64,000 nt of DNA from Lysobacter sp. Root494 (GCF_001427225.1 NZ_LMFH01000005.1:513045-577044); one strand, 5' to 3'; counted from the stretch's first letter, positions 34,004 through 44,197 are shown. Numbers and translations: made by a program. Notes: a model not told the origin generated them from the sequence alone.

Positions 34004-34927
34004 GTGAATTCACGCCCAGACCAGGTCCGCCACCTTCCCGACGTCGCATTCGACGCCGCAGCATTGGCGCGTCCGCTGGACTGGGTCGGCATGTCGAACA
34101 TCGCGCTGCCCCTGCGCGTGGCCTCGGCGAACGAGACGATCACGGTGCCGGCCTCGGTCGATGTCTTCGTCGACCTGCGCGATGCGAGCGCGCGCGGCAT
34201 CCATATGTCGCGGTTGTACCTGGAACTGCAGCACGCCTTCGCGAGCGAGGTCGTCACCCCGGCTGGCCTGCGCCGCGTGCTGCAGACGCTGATCGAAACG
34301 CAGGGCGGCCTGTCCACGAGGGCGCGCCTCGTATTGCGCTACGAACACCTCATGCTGCGGCCGGCGCTCGCCAGCGAACATGCCGGCTGGAAGCGGTATC
34401 CAGTCGAGATCGACGCGTCGCTCATCGACGGTCACCTGAGACTGGGATTGCGCTTCTCAGTGGAGTATTCGAGCACGTGCCCGGCTTCCGCCGCGCTGTC
34501 GCGCCAGCTCAATGCGGAACGCTTCGCCGAGGACTTCGCCGATACGCGACCGTTGTCGAGCGCCGTCCACGAATGGCTGGCTTCGGAACGCGGCCTGGCA
34601 GCCACTCCACATGCCCAACGCAGCCGTGCCGATATGCATGTCGAGCTGCGGCCGGCGTTCGATGAGTTGCCGCTGGTCGCCCTGGTGGACGCGACCGAGC
34701 AGGCCTTGGGCACGCCGGTCCAGACTGCAGTGAAGCGCGAGGACGAACAGGCGTTTGCCCGCCTCAACGCCGAGAACCTCATGTTCTGCGAGGATGCCGC
34801 GCGTCGAGTGGCTGCTGCCCTGTCGGCCGACCCGCGAGTCGAACGATACGACGCGCAGGTGTCGCATTTTGAAAGCCTGCATGCGCATGACGCAGTTGCG
34901 CGCGTAAGCGGTGAAGGCCGCGGCTGA
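34004..34927 (+). CDS. folE2: GTP cyclohydrolase FolE2 (type IB)
   Basis: A 307-residue enzyme for the first step of folate (and queuosine) synthesis, converting GTP to dihydroneopterin triphosphate. It carries the family blocks WVGMSNIALP, RGIHMSRLY, the metal-ligand Cys in YSSTCPASAAL, and TPHAQRSRADM. Starts at GTG (VNSRPDQVRHLPDV). FolE2 uses metals other than zinc in many bacteria and is often induced by zinc limitation. No Zur box was identified here. Confidence 0.93.
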   Translation: MNSRPDQVRHLPDVAFDAAALARPLDWVGMSNIALPLRVASANETITVPASVDVFVDLRDASARGIHMSRLYLELQHAFASEVVTPAGLRRVLQTLIETQGGLSTRARLVLRYEHLMLRPALASEHAGWKRYPVEIDASLIDGHLRLGLRFSVEYSSTCPASAALSRQLNAERFAEDFADTRPLSSAVHEWLASERGLAATPHAQRSRADMHVELRPAFDELPLVALVDATEQALGTPVQTAVKREDEQAFARLNAENLMFCEDAARRVAAALSADPRVERYDAQVSHFESLHAHDAVARVSGEGRG

Positions 34928-35004
34928 TCCTGCCGGAAGGGCGCCCGCCGCAGTGATCACGGGCATTGGCAAAACACGCAGTCCAGGTCGCTTCGTTGAT
35001 TTCT

Positions 35005-35087
35005 CGCCATTCCTGCAAAGGCGGGAATCCTGGCGCCAATTTTACTTGAGCAGCAGTCCCTGGATTCCCATCTTCGCGGGAATGGCG
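35005..35087. repeat. REP-type inverted repeat block
   Basis: Begins CGCCATTCCTGC and ends GCGGGAATGGCG (inverted ends), with internal GGCGGGAATCCTGG and CCCTGGATTCCC. Same family as the block at 30205-30357. Confidence 0.65.
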
Positions 35088-35204
35088 ATCCCAATTTCCG
35101 CGATCAAGCGCGAGCAGTAGACGGTCCGAGCATCGAGCCGCACGCACCTTCCCGGAGCCAGGGACGAACGCCGAGGCGCGCAACACGGGTGAGCCACAGA
35201 ACGA

Positions 35205-36086
35205 CTACGGTTTGCGCTCGAGCACCAGCAGAGGATCGATGCGCACGTCGAACCAGTTCATGCCCCAATGCAGATGCGGCCCGGTCGCACGTCCGGTGGC
35301 ACCCACTGCACCGATCACCTGACCCTGCTGGATGCGATCGCCGACTTTCACGTCGATGCGCGACAAATGCAGAAAGTTGGAGCTCACGCCATGTCCGTGG
35401 TCCAGCAGGACGGTGCCTCCCGTGAGATACAGGTCGGCATTCGCGAAGGTCACGACCCCCGCAGCTGGAGCGAGTACCGGCGTGCCTTGGGGCGCGGCGA
35501 TGTCCATGCCCGAGTGCGGCGACTTCGCGCTGCCGTTGTAAACGCGCTGATTTCCGAAGCGCCCGCTGATGCGTCCCTGCACAGGCCAGGCGAAGCTCTG
35601 CGCGAAGTCGGCGCGATCGTCGTCTCGTTCGCGCGCGGCGACCACCAGAGCCTGCTCGCGTTCGATCCTTTCGGCGATCGCCGGCGGGGGATTTACCGTG
35701 CTGGGTGGCACGCCATCGATGCGTTCGATCGGCCAGTCGCGAGGCGTAACTGCGATGCTGGCGCTTTCGATGCGGCCGTCGGCATGTTGCACGTCGAAGA
35801 GCAACGGGCCGCTTTCATCGCGGCCGATGCCGAAGACGACCGTGCCATAAGGTGTCGGTCGCAATACGCGCCCGGCATAGCGGACGATGCTGCCGGCGGG
35901 GACCTTGCCGAACACGAGCGCGCCTTGCGAAGCGGAGGCGGGAAACACGATGCGCTGGTCGACTGCAGCAGCTGCGGGGACAGGCGTGATGTCGGCTGTC
36001 GTCGTTGCCGCGGCTGCTTTCACGTTGACAGAGCTCGCGCAGGCAGTTAGCCACACCAGGGCCGCCGCAACGACGAAGCATTTCAA
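35205..36086 (-). CDS. M23 family peptidase lipoprotein
   Basis: About 293 residues, starting at TTG (GGAG 8 bases upstream). This TTG overlaps the pyrC stop (TTGA), so it is translationally coupled to pyrC. Lipoprotein signal VVAAALVWLTAC ends in Cys17. The C-terminal LytM/M23 domain has zinc motifs HSGMDIAAP (HxxxD) and GPHLHWGM (HLH), and appears catalytically complete. It likely cuts peptidoglycan peptides or acts in cell separation at the outer-membrane inner face. A longer upstream frame exists but would remove the signal peptide. Confidence 0.87.
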   Translation of the reverse strand: MKCFVVAAALVWLTACASSVNVKAAAATTTADITPVPAAAAVDQRIVFPASASQGALVFGKVPAGSIVRYAGRVLRPTPYGTVVFGIGRDESGPLLFDVQHADGRIESASIAVTPRDWPIERIDGVPPSTVNPPPAIAERIEREQALVVAARERDDDRADFAQSFAWPVQGRISGRFGNQRVYNGSAKSPHSGMDIAAPQGTPVLAPAAGVVTFANADLYLTGGTVLLDHGHGVSSNFLHLSRIDVKVGDRIQQGQVIGAVGATGRATGPHLHWGMNWFDVRIDPLLVLERKP

Positions 36087-37414
36087 CGATCGAACTCCAG
36101 TCGCTGCCCCATGGCATCGCCGACGAGCTGACGACCGTCCCAGGCGAGCACGCCGTTCACCCACGTGGAAGCTATGCGTGAGTGGAACGTCATCCCCTCG
36201 AACGGCGACCAGCCGCATTTCGACAACACGTCGTCCGCGTGCACGGTCATCGGCGTGTCTTCGACAAGCACGAGGTCGGCTGCATAGCCTTCGCGCAGGA
36301 AGCCGCGGTTCTTCACGTTGAAAAGCTTCGCCGGCGCATGCGCGAATTTCTGCACGACCTGCGCGGTGGTGAGCTTGCCTTCGTGCACCAGTTCGAGCGC
36401 GGCGACCAGCGCGTACTGCACCAGCGGCAGGCCCGAAGGTGCGGAGAGGTAGGGCTTCGCCTTTTCCTCGATCGTGTGCGGCGCGTGGTCGGTGGCGAGC
36501 ACGTCGATCACGTCATCGGCCAGCGCCATGACCAGCGCCTCGCGATCGGACGCATCCTTGATAGCGGGGTTGCACTTGATCAGGTTCCCGAGGCGCTCGT
36601 AATCGGCGCGGTCGAAGCGCAGGAAATGGATGCACGTCTCGGCGGTGATGCGCTTGCCCTCGATCGGACCGGAGTCGAAGAGCGCGAGCTCGTCCGCGGT
36701 GCTGATGTGCAGCACATGCAGGCGCGAGCCATGCCTGCGCGCGAGGGAAATCGCCAGCTCGGTGGACTTCTTGCACGCCTGGCGCGAGCGGATGTCGGGA
36801 TGACAGGATGGCGGGATGTCGTCCCCGTACTTCGCCTTGAAGCGGGCGAGTTCGGCTTCGATCATCGGTGTGTCTTCACAGTGCGTGATGATCGGCACGG
36901 GCGCATCGCGGAAGATGCCATCCAGGATCTGGGGATTGTCCACCAGCATGTTGCCGGTCGACGCGCCCATGAAGACCTTCACGCCGGGTGCGCTGCTCGG
37001 ATCCAATCGGCGGATGGCCTCGAGGTTGTCGTTGCTCGCCCCGAGATAGAATCCGTAGTTGGCCCATGCCCGCCCGTGCGCACGCCGGTACTTGTCCTCC
37101 AGTGCCGCTGAGTCGAGCGTCGGCGGCGACGTGTTGGGCATGTCCATGAAACTGGTGAGTCCGCCGGCAACCGCCGCTGCTGATTCAGTGCCGATGTCGG
37201 CTTTGTATTCGAGCCCCGGCTCACGGAAATGCACCTGGTCGTCGATCATTCCCGGCAGCAGCCGACGCCCTTCGGCATCGATCACGGTTTCGCCATCACG
37301 CGCATGCAGGCCTGTGCCGATCTGGTCGATTCGACCGTTCGCGAAGCGCAGGTCGCCGTCGAATTCACGTCCTTCGTTGACCAGGCGGGCGTTGACGATC
37401 AGTGTCGATGGCAT
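36083..37414 (-). CDS. pyrC: dihydroorotase, class I type
   Basis: A 443-residue amidohydrolase closing carbamoyl-aspartate to dihydroorotate in pyrimidine synthesis. Motifs: [12 protein letters not shown] (usual HxH reads QVH, Gln60), carboxylated-Lys region [35 protein letters not shown]. The Gln variant occurs in a known subgroup of class I enzymes, as I recall, so activity is likely but metal binding may differ. The first 16 bases overlap yidD; the stop overlaps the M23 gene, so the three form one operon. Confidence 0.88.
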   Translation of the reverse strand: MPSTLIVNARLVNEGREFDGDLRFANGRIDQIGTGLHARDGETVIDAEGRRLLPGMIDDQVHFREPGLEYKADIGTESAAAVAGGLTSFMDMPNTSPPTLDSAALEDKYRRAHGRAWANYGFYLGASNDNLEAIRRLDPSSAPGVKVFMGASTGNMLVDNPQILDGIFRDAPVPIITHCEDTPMIEAELARFKAKYGDDIPPSCHPDIRSRQACKKSTELAISLARRHGSRLHVLHISTADELALFDSGPIEGKRITAETCIHFLRFDRADYERLGNLIKCNPAIKDASDREALVMALADDVIDVLATDHAPHTIEEKAKPYLSAPSGLPLVQYALVAALELVHEGKLTTAQVVQKFAHAPAKLFNVKNRGFLREGYAADLVLVEDTPMTVHADDVLSKCGWSPFEGMTFHSRIASTWVNGVLAWDGRQLVGDAMGQRLEFDR

Positions 37415-37659
37415 TCGGCGGTCCTGTCGGATGAATTTCGATTGTGCGGCGGCACCGGATCGAAGCCGCCCGGATGCAGCGGATGGCAGCGCACGAGGCG
37501 CCGCAGTGCCAACCAGCTGCCCTTGAGTGCGCCGAAGCGCGCGATCGCTTCCATCGCGTATACGGAACACGTGGGATGGAAGCGACAGGCGGGACCGATC
37601 AGCGGACTGATCCAGCGCTTGTAGCCACGCAGCATCAGGATAAGCAGGCGATCTATCAC
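37399..37659 (-). CDS. yidD: membrane protein insertion efficiency factor YidD
   Basis: An 86-residue protein with the full family signature ([20 protein letters not shown] then [29 protein letters not shown]). Starts at GTG just after AAGGA. It aids YidC-dependent membrane insertion. Usually it lies between rnpA and yidC; here it leads a pyrC operon, an arrangement I associate with Xanthomonadaceae. Confidence 0.92.
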   Translation of the reverse strand: MIDRLLILMLRGYKRWISPLIGPACRFHPTCSVYAMEAIARFGALKGSWLALRRLVRCHPLHPGGFDPVPPHNRNSSDRTAECHRH

Positions 37660-37970
37660 GATTCCTTCATGCCTACAGGCAGTTACTGGCGACTGTTCAT
37701 ACGGGGCATGTGTGCGCCCGTTTCGCCATGTATTCAAGTACGGGGCGACCAGGAAAAAACCGCAATGGGAATGCGGTTGCCGCGGTAGCCGGGGCAGGGT
37801 ATAACAGCGCGCTTTCCAGAAACAGGGTCGCGCTGCAAGGGCTGACGAAAGGCGCATTGCTTTTCCCGCTCAAGACCCCAACTCTGGCTGTCCGGACTCT
37901 TGCAGGCTGTTTCGACAACCTTGCAGGATCTCCGCGCAGTTCATTCGAAGGAACAGAGGACACGCCGCTC

Positions 37971-39014
37971 GTGGCAGCAAAGAAACCCGCGAAGAAGGCC
38001 GCCAAGGCCACCAAGAAGCCGGCTGCGAAGGCCGCCCCGAAGAAGTCCGCGGCAAAGAAGCCGGCCGCCAAGCCCGCAGCGAAGAAGGCAGCTCCGGCCA
38101 GGAAGCCCGTAGCGAAGAAGCCTGTTGCCAGGAAGGCGACTCCAGTCAAGAAGCCGGCCGCCAAGAAGGCGGCACCGGCCAAGGCTGCGGCGAAGAAGGT
38201 GGCCCCAGCCAACAAGAAGGCCGCGCCCGCGAAGGCTGCTCCGGTCAAGGCAACTCCCGTCAAGAGCACTCCCGCCAAGGCTGCGCCGGCTCCCGCCGCC
38301 AAGCCCACGGTAGTGAAGAAGCCGGCCGCGCGCCCGGCATCCAAATCGGCTCCCGTCAATGCTGCGCCTGCCGCTCCCGCGAAGGCTGCTGCACCGGCCA
38401 AGCCCGCAGTGAGCAAGTCCGTGGAAACCGCAAAGAAAGCCTCCACCGGCACGACGGGCATCGGTAATGCTCCGTCGCGCCCCGCACCGCCGCAGCGTCC
38501 GGCCGGCAAGGTCGCCGTCGCCGTCGCCGCCACCAGGGACAGGGTCCCGGCGCCGCGCGGCAAGGTCAAAGTCGTGGAATACAAGACCGATGAGGCCACT
38601 GGCCGCCCGATCGTCCCCAAGGGTTACGTGCCCTCGCCGGACGAGGAATACATGAGCCCGTTGCAGCTCGAGTACTTCCGCCAGCGCCTGCTGCACTGGC
38701 GCGCGGACCTGGTCGAGGAATCCAAGCAGACCATCGAGAATCTCAAGGACGAAGTGCGCGATGTCGGCGACGAAGCCGAGCGCGCTACCCGCGAAACCGA
38801 GAACTCGCTGGAACTGCGCACGCGCGATCGGTACCGCAAGCTGATCAGCAAGATCGACAGCACGCTCAAGCGCGTGGATTCGGGCGACTACGGCTTCTGC
38901 GTCGACACCGGCGAGGAAATCGGCCTGGAGCGCCTGGAAGCCCGCCTTACTGCCGAGCGCACGATCGACGCGCAGGAGCGTTGGGAGCACATGCAGAAGC
39001 AGATGGGAGACTGA
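37971..39014 (+). CDS. DksA-family protein with long Lys/Ala/Pro N-terminal extension
   Basis: About 347 residues from a GTG. Residues 1 to about 170 are low-complexity Lys/Ala/Pro repeats (AAKKPA, KAAPAK, histone H1-like). Residues about 230-347 are a DksA/TraR domain: coiled coil (VEESKQTIENLKDEVRDVGD) then GDYGFCVDTGEEIGLERLEA and RLTAERTIDAQERWE. Only one of the four zinc-ligand cysteines of classical DksA remains, so zinc binding is probably lost. DksA proteins modulate RNA polymerase with ppGpp. The tail may add nonspecific DNA binding. A strong terminator follows. Confidence 0.88.
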   Translation: MAAKKPAKKAAKATKKPAAKAAPKKSAAKKPAAKPAAKKAAPARKPVAKKPVARKATPVKKPAAKKAAPAKAAAKKVAPANKKAAPAKAAPVKATPVKSTPAKAAPAPAAKPTVVKKPAARPASKSAPVNAAPAAPAKAAAPAKPAVSKSVETAKKASTGTTGIGNAPSRPAPPQRPAGKVAVAVAATRDRVPAPRGKVKVVEYKTDEATGRPIVPKGYVPSPDEEYMSPLQLEYFRQRLLHWRADLVEESKQTIENLKDEVRDVGDEAERATRETENSLELRTRDRYRKLISKIDSTLKRVDSGDYGFCVDTGEEIGLERLEARLTAERTIDAQERWEHMQKQMGD

Positions 39015-39037
39015 TTTCCCGGATGTGCAAAAAGAAG

Positions 39038-39060
39038 ACCCCGCCTCAAGCGGGGTTTTT
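39038..39060 (+). terminator. Rho-independent terminator of the DksA-family gene
   Basis: Stem ACCCCGC (39038-39044) with GCGGGGT (39050-39056), loop CTCAA, then a T6 tract, 23 bases after the stop codon. Confidence 0.9.
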
Positions 39061-39174
39061 TGTTTCTGGCGCTTTCATGTCGCCATCAGTTCGCGGTGCG
39101 TCTCGTGCGCACAGCACGCTACGGTCCCTCTTGCTTCTGTAGCCTGCGCTGCGCATACGAGCGAACCGCGCAAA

Positions 39175-40437
39175 TCAATGCAATTCGCGCAGATCCAGCC
39201 GTCTCAACTTCGGGGCCAGTTTCGTCGTCGCCGCAACGACCAGCATCGTCATGCAGCCGCCGAATACCACCGAGGGCACCAGCCCGAGCAGGCGCGCGGC
39301 GACACCCGATTCGAATGCGCCCAGTTCGTTCGATGAGCCGATGAAGATGCCGTTGATCGAAGACACGCGCCCACGCATGTGGTCTGGCGTGGCCAGCTGC
39401 AGGATCGTGGAGCGCAGCACCACTGAAACGCCGTCGCACATGCCCGACATCATCAGGAACAGCGCGGAGAGCCACAGCTCCCGTGAAAGCGCAAAGCCGA
39501 TGATGCACGCGCCGAACCCGGCGACCGCGATCAGCAGCACGCGCCCGGCATGCCGCTGCAGCGGACGGCGGGCCAGGTAGATGCCGATGACGACCGCGCC
39601 TGCAGCGGGAGCGGCGCGCAGCAGTCCCAGAGCTTCCGGCCCGTAATGCAGCACATCCTTGATGAAGGCGGGCAGCAGCGCCACCGCGCCGCCGAACAGC
39701 ACCGAGAACATGTCCAGTGCCTGCGCCCCAAATACGACCTGGTTGTTGAACACGAAGCGCAGGCCTTCGCCGATGCTCTTGAAGACTGGCGCGCGTTCCG
39801 AAGGCAGGGGCGGTTCGGTCACGCGCAGGGTGATCACGGCAACGGACGCGACGACGGCGAATATGGCCGCTACGAGATACGCCGTGGTCTTGCCGCCCCA
39901 TGCCACCAGCAGGCCGCCCAGTGCCGGGCCCAGCACCAGCCCGCTCTGCATGACGACGCTGCTGATGCCAGCGCCACGCGGATAGTCCGCACGCTTGAGC
40001 ACGCGCGCGAGCAGCGACATGTACACCGGTGCGAAGAACACGCGCACCATGCCGTTGACAGCGATCGCCGCGTAGATGGTGATCGTTTCGAAGCGACCGA
40101 ATCCCGCGGGCACCACGCCACCCGCAACGCCTGCCAGCACCAGCGTGGTCGCCGACAATCCCAGGCACGCCGCCATGCCCAGTTTGCGTCGTGGCAGGTG
40201 GTCCACCGCATAACCGGCGAACAGGGCAAAGCAGAAATAAGGAATGACTTCGGCCAGGCCGATCAGGCCGAGCGCGAGCGTGTCACGGGTGATCTCGTAG
40301 ATGTGCCAGCCGACCGTGACCGCGACGATCTGGTACGACAGCAGCGCCAGCAGGCGATAGCCGAGCAGCCCGGTGAAGCCGCGGTTGCGCAACAGCGCCG
40401 CAATGCCACCAGCGGCGCCCGCGTCCGCGGCACTCAC
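39175..40437 (-). CDS. MFS transporter, EntS-like exporter family
   Basis: About 420 residues with 12 apparent membrane helices and the MFS loop VDHLPRRKLGMA between helices 2 and 3. It resembles the EntS/MFS_3 group of drug or siderophore exporters. The start is a GTG overlapping the TGA of sufE (GTGA), so the two are translationally coupled. Substrate unknown. Confidence 0.82.
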   Translation of the reverse strand: MSAADAGAAGGIAALLRNRGFTGLLGYRLLALLSYQIVAVTVGWHIYEITRDTLALGLIGLAEVIPYFCFALFAGYAVDHLPRRKLGMAACLGLSATTLVLAGVAGGVVPAGFGRFETITIYAAIAVNGMVRVFFAPVYMSLLARVLKRADYPRGAGISSVVMQSGLVLGPALGGLLVAWGGKTTAYLVAAIFAVVASVAVITLRVTEPPLPSERAPVFKSIGEGLRFVFNNQVVFGAQALDMFSVLFGGAVALLPAFIKDVLHYGPEALGLLRAAPAAGAVVIGIYLARRPLQRHAGRVLLIAVAGFGACIIGFALSRELWLSALFLMMSGMCDGVSVVLRSTILQLATPDHMRGRVSSINGIFIGSSNELGAFESGVAARLLGLVPSVVFGGCMTMLVVAATTKLAPKLRRLDLRELH

Positions 40438-40871
40438 AGTGCCTGTTGCGCCCGGTCGCGGATGAAGCCGAGCAGCGCCATCAGGCCATTGCTGCGCGTC
40501 GGCGAAAGATGCTTCGCGAGGCCGATGTCGGCGATGTAGTCCGGCTCGGTGGCGAGGATCTCCTTCGCGCTGCGACCCGAGTACACGCGCAGGGCGAGAT
40601 AGACGAGGCCCGACACGATCGCCGAGTCGCTGATCGCCTGGAAGTCCAGCCGGTCGGCATTGCCGGAGGCGACGATCCACACCATCGACTGGCAGCCGTG
40701 CAGGCGGTTTTCCTCGCTCTTCCACTCATCGGGGAACGGCGGCAGCTTGCGCCCGAGATCGATCAGGTACTGGTAGCGCTCCGACCAGTCGCCAAAGAAG
40801 GCGAATTCATCGCGAATGGCGCCCTGCGCGTCGATGGCGCTGGTTTCGAGGGGGAAGGTCGAGGCATCCAT
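40434..40871 (-). CDS. sufE: cysteine desulfuration protein SufE
   Basis: A 145-residue sulfur acceptor for Fe-S cluster assembly. The active Cys lies in ENRLHGCQSMVW, followed by SDSAIVSGLVYL and the C-terminal SPTRSNGLMALL typical of SufE. It normally takes persulfide from SufS; the suf operon itself is elsewhere. It overlaps an MFS gene, which is an unusual partner. Confidence 0.93.
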   Translation of the reverse strand: MDASTFPLETSAIDAQGAIRDEFAFFGDWSERYQYLIDLGRKLPPFPDEWKSEENRLHGCQSMVWIVASGNADRLDFQAISDSAIVSGLVYLALRVYSGRSAKEILATEPDYIADIGLAKHLSPTRSNGLMALLGFIRDRAQQAL

Positions 40872-40967
40872 GGAGGTGATTTTACCGCGGACATCCCCGC
40901 GACATCTTTGCGTGATCAACACGCAGGGCAGGGGTGGACGAGATTGCCTCGCCCAGCGCACAACCCG

Positions 40968-42335
40968 TCACGCCCGCTTCCAGCGCACGCCCTGTGGCGT
41001 GTCTTCCAGCAGGATGCCTTCGCCGGCCAGTTGGTCGCGGATCGCATCGGCACGCGTGAAATCGCGCGACTTCTTCGCCGCATTGCGTTCGTCGATCAGC
41101 GCCTGGATGCGGACGTCGTCGTCGCCGGAAGTGCCGCGCGCGAACCAGGCGGCGGGATCCTGCTGCAGCAGGCCCAACGCGAAGCCGGCGCCGAGCAGGT
41201 CGGACTTCAGTTGCTGTCGGGCCTCGTTCGATTCCGCCTTGCGCGCCTCACCGGCGATGCGTGCGATCTCGGCCAGTACCGAAGGCGTATTGAGGTCGTC
41301 ATCGAGCGCGGCTTCCACGCCCGGCGGAATCACTGCCGGCGCATCCACGTCTGCCAAGTCTCGCAGGGTGCCGTAGAGGCGATCGAGCGTGCGGATGCTC
41401 TGTTCGATCAGTCCGTCCGACCATTCCAGCGGCTGCCGGTACTGCGCGGAGAGCAGCGCATAGCGCAGCGCTTCGGGCGGATGCGCGCGGACGAGATCGT
41501 GGATCTTCTCGATGTTGCCCAGCGACTTGCTCATCTTGGTGCCGCCGAAGTTGAGCATGCCGTTGTGCAGCCAGTAACGGGCGAAGATGCGGCCGCCGTG
41601 GGCGCATTCGCTCTGCGCGATCTCGTTCTCGTGGTGCGGGAACTGCAGGTCGACGCCGCCGGCGTGGATGTCGATGGTCTCGCCCAGGTGTGCCGCCGCC
41701 ATCGCCGAGCATTCGATGTGCCAGCCCGGACGGCCGCGTCCCCACGGCGAATCCCAGCCGGGGAGATCATCGGTGGAGGGTTTCCACAGGACGAAATCGC
41801 CGGGATCGCGCTTGTAGGGGGCGACCTCGACGCGGGCGCCGGCGAGCATTTCATCGGTGTCGCGGCGTGACAGCTTGCCGTAGCCCCCGAAGCTGCCGAC
41901 CGCGAACAGCACGTGGCCCTCGGCTTCGTACGCGTGACCGTTGGCGATCAGCTGCTGGATCATCTCGATGATCTGCGGGATGTGCGCGGTGACTTCCGGC
42001 TCGATGTCCGGCGGGGCGATGCCCAGCGCCGCCATGTCTTCGCGATAAGCGGCCGCGAAGCGAGCGGTAATCACGCCGATCGGCACGCCCTGTTCGCGGG
42101 CGGCGTTGTTGATCTTGTCGTCGACGTCGGTGATGTTGCGGGCATAACGAACCGCGCCGTACCGGCGACGCAACAGGTTCGCCAGCACGCCGAACACCAC
42201 GTACGGACGTGCGTTGCCGATGTGCACGTAGTTGTAGACCGTCGGGCCGCAGACATACATGGTCACGCGGGACGGATCGAGGGGCGCGAAGGGTTCGACG
42301 CGGCGCGTCAGGCTGTTGAAGAGTTGCAGGCTCAT
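40968..42335 (-). CDS. cysS: cysteinyl-tRNA synthetase
   Basis: A 455-residue class I synthetase. Zinc and HIGH region [20 protein letters not shown], zinc ligands in WHIECSAMA and HHENEIAQ, and KMSKSLGN are all present. Normal length, single gene, with an isolated position. Confidence 0.97.
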   Translation of the reverse strand: MSLQLFNSLTRRVEPFAPLDPSRVTMYVCGPTVYNYVHIGNARPYVVFGVLANLLRRRYGAVRYARNITDVDDKINNAAREQGVPIGVITARFAAAYREDMAALGIAPPDIEPEVTAHIPQIIEMIQQLIANGHAYEAEGHVLFAVGSFGGYGKLSRRDTDEMLAGARVEVAPYKRDPGDFVLWKPSTDDLPGWDSPWGRGRPGWHIECSAMAAAHLGETIDIHAGGVDLQFPHHENEIAQSECAHGGRIFARYWLHNGMLNFGGTKMSKSLGNIEKIHDLVRAHPPEALRYALLSAQYRQPLEWSDGLIEQSIRTLDRLYGTLRDLADVDAPAVIPPGVEAALDDDLNTPSVLAEIARIAGEARKAESNEARQQLKSDLLGAGFALGLLQQDPAAWFARGTSGDDDVRIQALIDERNAAKKSRDFTRADAIRDQLAGEGILLEDTPQGVRWKRA

Positions 42336-42442
42336 GGGAATACCGCGGTGATTGGCTGCAATTCTAGCGGCCTAAAGCCGGGATTCAGGGCTTCGGCGCG
42401 ACTGTCGCCTACAATCGTCCGGTCCTGGCGAACCCGAGTGCG

Positions 42443-42886
42443 ATGATCCTTCTCCGTCTGTTGCTGCCCTTCCTGCTCACCTGTCTCGTGCTCTGGACGG
42501 GCCCGGTCGCCGCGCAGCACACGGTGATCCAGCAGGAGAACGTGCGCTACGACTACGCCCAGGTCCTGCGCGTGACCCCGGTTTACCAGACGCTCACCGC
42601 CACCCGCACCGAGCAGCGCTGCGAGCCGCAGGCGAAATCGGATTCGCGTATTTCGCGTGCGGTCGGGGCGATCAAGGATGCGCTGCGCCGCGAGGAAGCC
42701 CAGCAGACCGACGGCAACTGCCGTGCCGTCCCGGTCGAGCGCGAGTTCCGCCGCCCGATCGCGTATGACGTCGACTACGTCTACAAAGGCGCCAAGTTCC
42801 GCTCGCGCCTGCCCGAGGATCCGGGCAATCGCCTGCGCATCCGCATCGCGATTACCCCGGCCGTGCCCGGCGCGACCACGCCCTGA
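42443..42886 (+). CDS. secreted hypothetical protein, 147 aa
   Basis: Signal peptide residues 1-24 (MILLRLLLPFLLTCLVLWTG, then VAA cleavage site). The mature part starts QHTVIQQENVRYDYAQVLRV and contains two Cys (EQRCEPQ, DGNCRAV) likely forming a disulfide. It resembles small periplasmic proteins of Xanthomonadaceae with a YDYAxVLRVxPVYQ block; no function is known to me. Probably a stand-alone gene divergent from cysS. Confidence 0.7.
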   Translation: MILLRLLLPFLLTCLVLWTGPVAAQHTVIQQENVRYDYAQVLRVTPVYQTLTATRTEQRCEPQAKSDSRISRAVGAIKDALRREEAQQTDGNCRAVPVEREFRRPIAYDVDYVYKGAKFRSRLPEDPGNRLRIRIAITPAVPGATTP

Positions 42887-43180
42887 CGCGGCGATATTCC
42901 CGATGGTGATGGCACGCGGGTTGCGCCCATGGACCTGTCGTGCGAGCATTCGCGCCCTCATGAAGACCCTGCGCGCCGACGCTGACGTGATGACCTCCGC
43001 CTGGATGGCGGCGGGCATGACCTCGCGCGCGCGCCGACCGTTGCCGCCAATCCTGGCTGGGTAACGCGCGTACGCGCCGTCGGTTGTCACGACGGCATGA
43101 CACACGGAAAGCCCAGCCTCTGCGCTGGGCTTTTTTGCTTTTCGGGCCCGGCAGTTCACCGATTCGTTCAGGAGACCGCG
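42887..43180 (+). promoter_or_regulatory. leader region of the arginine cluster
   Basis: A 294-base gap upstream of argF'. It holds an unassigned 53-codon frame (42903-43064) rich in Arg codons and, 48 bases before argF', the hairpin described separately. No ArgR box could be identified with confidence. It must contain the cluster promoter. Confidence 0.35.
43108..43136 (+). terminator. hairpin terminator just upstream of argF'
   Basis: Stem GCCCAGC (43111-43117) with GCTGGGC (43124-43130), extended by AAA/TTT and followed by T tract. It may end the upstream transcript, or act as an attenuator, since argF' begins only 45 bases later. Confidence 0.85.
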
Positions 43181-44197
43181 ATGAAGCCCGCCTCGATAAA
43201 GCATTTCCTTAATACCCAGGACTGGTCCCGTCCGGACCTGGACGCGCTGCTGACCCAGGCCGCGATCTTCAAGCAGACCAGGCTCGGCGACGAACTCAGG
43301 GGCAAGTCGGTCGCGCTGGTGTTCTTCAACCCGTCGATGCGCACACGCACCAGCTTCGAACTGGGCGCGTTCCAGCTCGGCGGGCATGCCGTCGTGCTGC
43401 AGCCTGGCAAGGATGCGTGGCCGATCGAATTCGACCTCGGCACCGTGATGGAAGGCGACACCGAGGAACACATCAAGGAAGTCGCGCAGGTGCTGGGTCG
43501 CTATGTCGACCTGATCGGCGTGCGCGCGTTCCCGAAGTTCATCGACTGGGCCTACGACCGCGAGGACATCGTCCTCAAGAGCTTCGCGAAGTACTCGCCC
43601 GTGCCGGTGATCAACATGGAAACGATCACACATCCCTGCCAGGAACTCGCGCACATCCTCGCGCTGCAGGAGCACTTCGGCACCACCGACCTGCGCGGCA
43701 AGAAGTACGTGCTCACCTGGACCTACCACCCCAAGCCGCTCAACACCGCGGTTGCGAATTCGGCGCTGACGATCGCCACGCGCATGGGCATGGACGTGAC
43801 CCTGCTGTGCCCGACGCCCGATTACATCCTCGACGAGCGCTACATGGGCTGGGCCGAACAGAACGTCGCCGAAAGCGGTGGTTCGCTCAACGTGAGCCAC
43901 GATATCGAGAGCGCCTACCGCGGCGCTGACGTTGTCTATGCGAAGAGCTGGGGCGCGCTGCCGTTCTTCGGCAACTGGGGTCCCGAGAAGCCCATCCGCG
44001 ACCAGTACAGGCACTTCATGGTCGACGAACAGAAGATGGCGCTCACCAACAACGGCGTCTTCAGCCATTGCCTGCCGCTGCGTCGCAACGTCAAGGCCAG
44101 CGACGCGGTAATGGATTCGCCGCAATGCATCGCCATCAACGAAGCCGAGAACCGCCTGCATGTGCAGAAGGCGATCATGGCCGCGCTGGTGTCCTGA
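43181..44197 (+). CDS. argF': N-acetylornithine carbamoyltransferase
   Basis: A 338-residue carbamoyltransferase. The carbamoyl-phosphate loop [12 protein letters not shown], the HPCQELAH block, [14 protein letters not shown] and [13 protein letters not shown] are present. Segments such as DAWPIEF and [10 protein letters not shown] closely follow the Xanthomonas campestris enzyme, which uses N-acetylornithine to give N-acetylcitrulline instead of ornithine. CAGGAG precedes the ATG. It is the first gene of the arginine cluster. The specificity is inferred from similarity to that characterised enzyme. Confidence 0.93.
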   Translation: MKPASIKHFLNTQDWSRPDLDALLTQAAIFKQTRLGDELRGKSVALVFFNPSMRTRTSFELGAFQLGGHAVVLQPGKDAWPIEFDLGTVMEGDTEEHIKEVAQVLGRYVDLIGVRAFPKFIDWAYDREDIVLKSFAKYSPVPVINMETITHPCQELAHILALQEHFGTTDLRGKKYVLTWTYHPKPLNTAVANSALTIATRMGMDVTLLCPTPDYILDERYMGWAEQNVAESGGSLNVSHDIESAYRGADVVYAKSWGALPFFGNWGPEKPIRDQYRHFMVDEQKMALTNNGVFSHCLPLRRNVKASDAVMDSPQCIAINEAENRLHVQKAIMAALVS

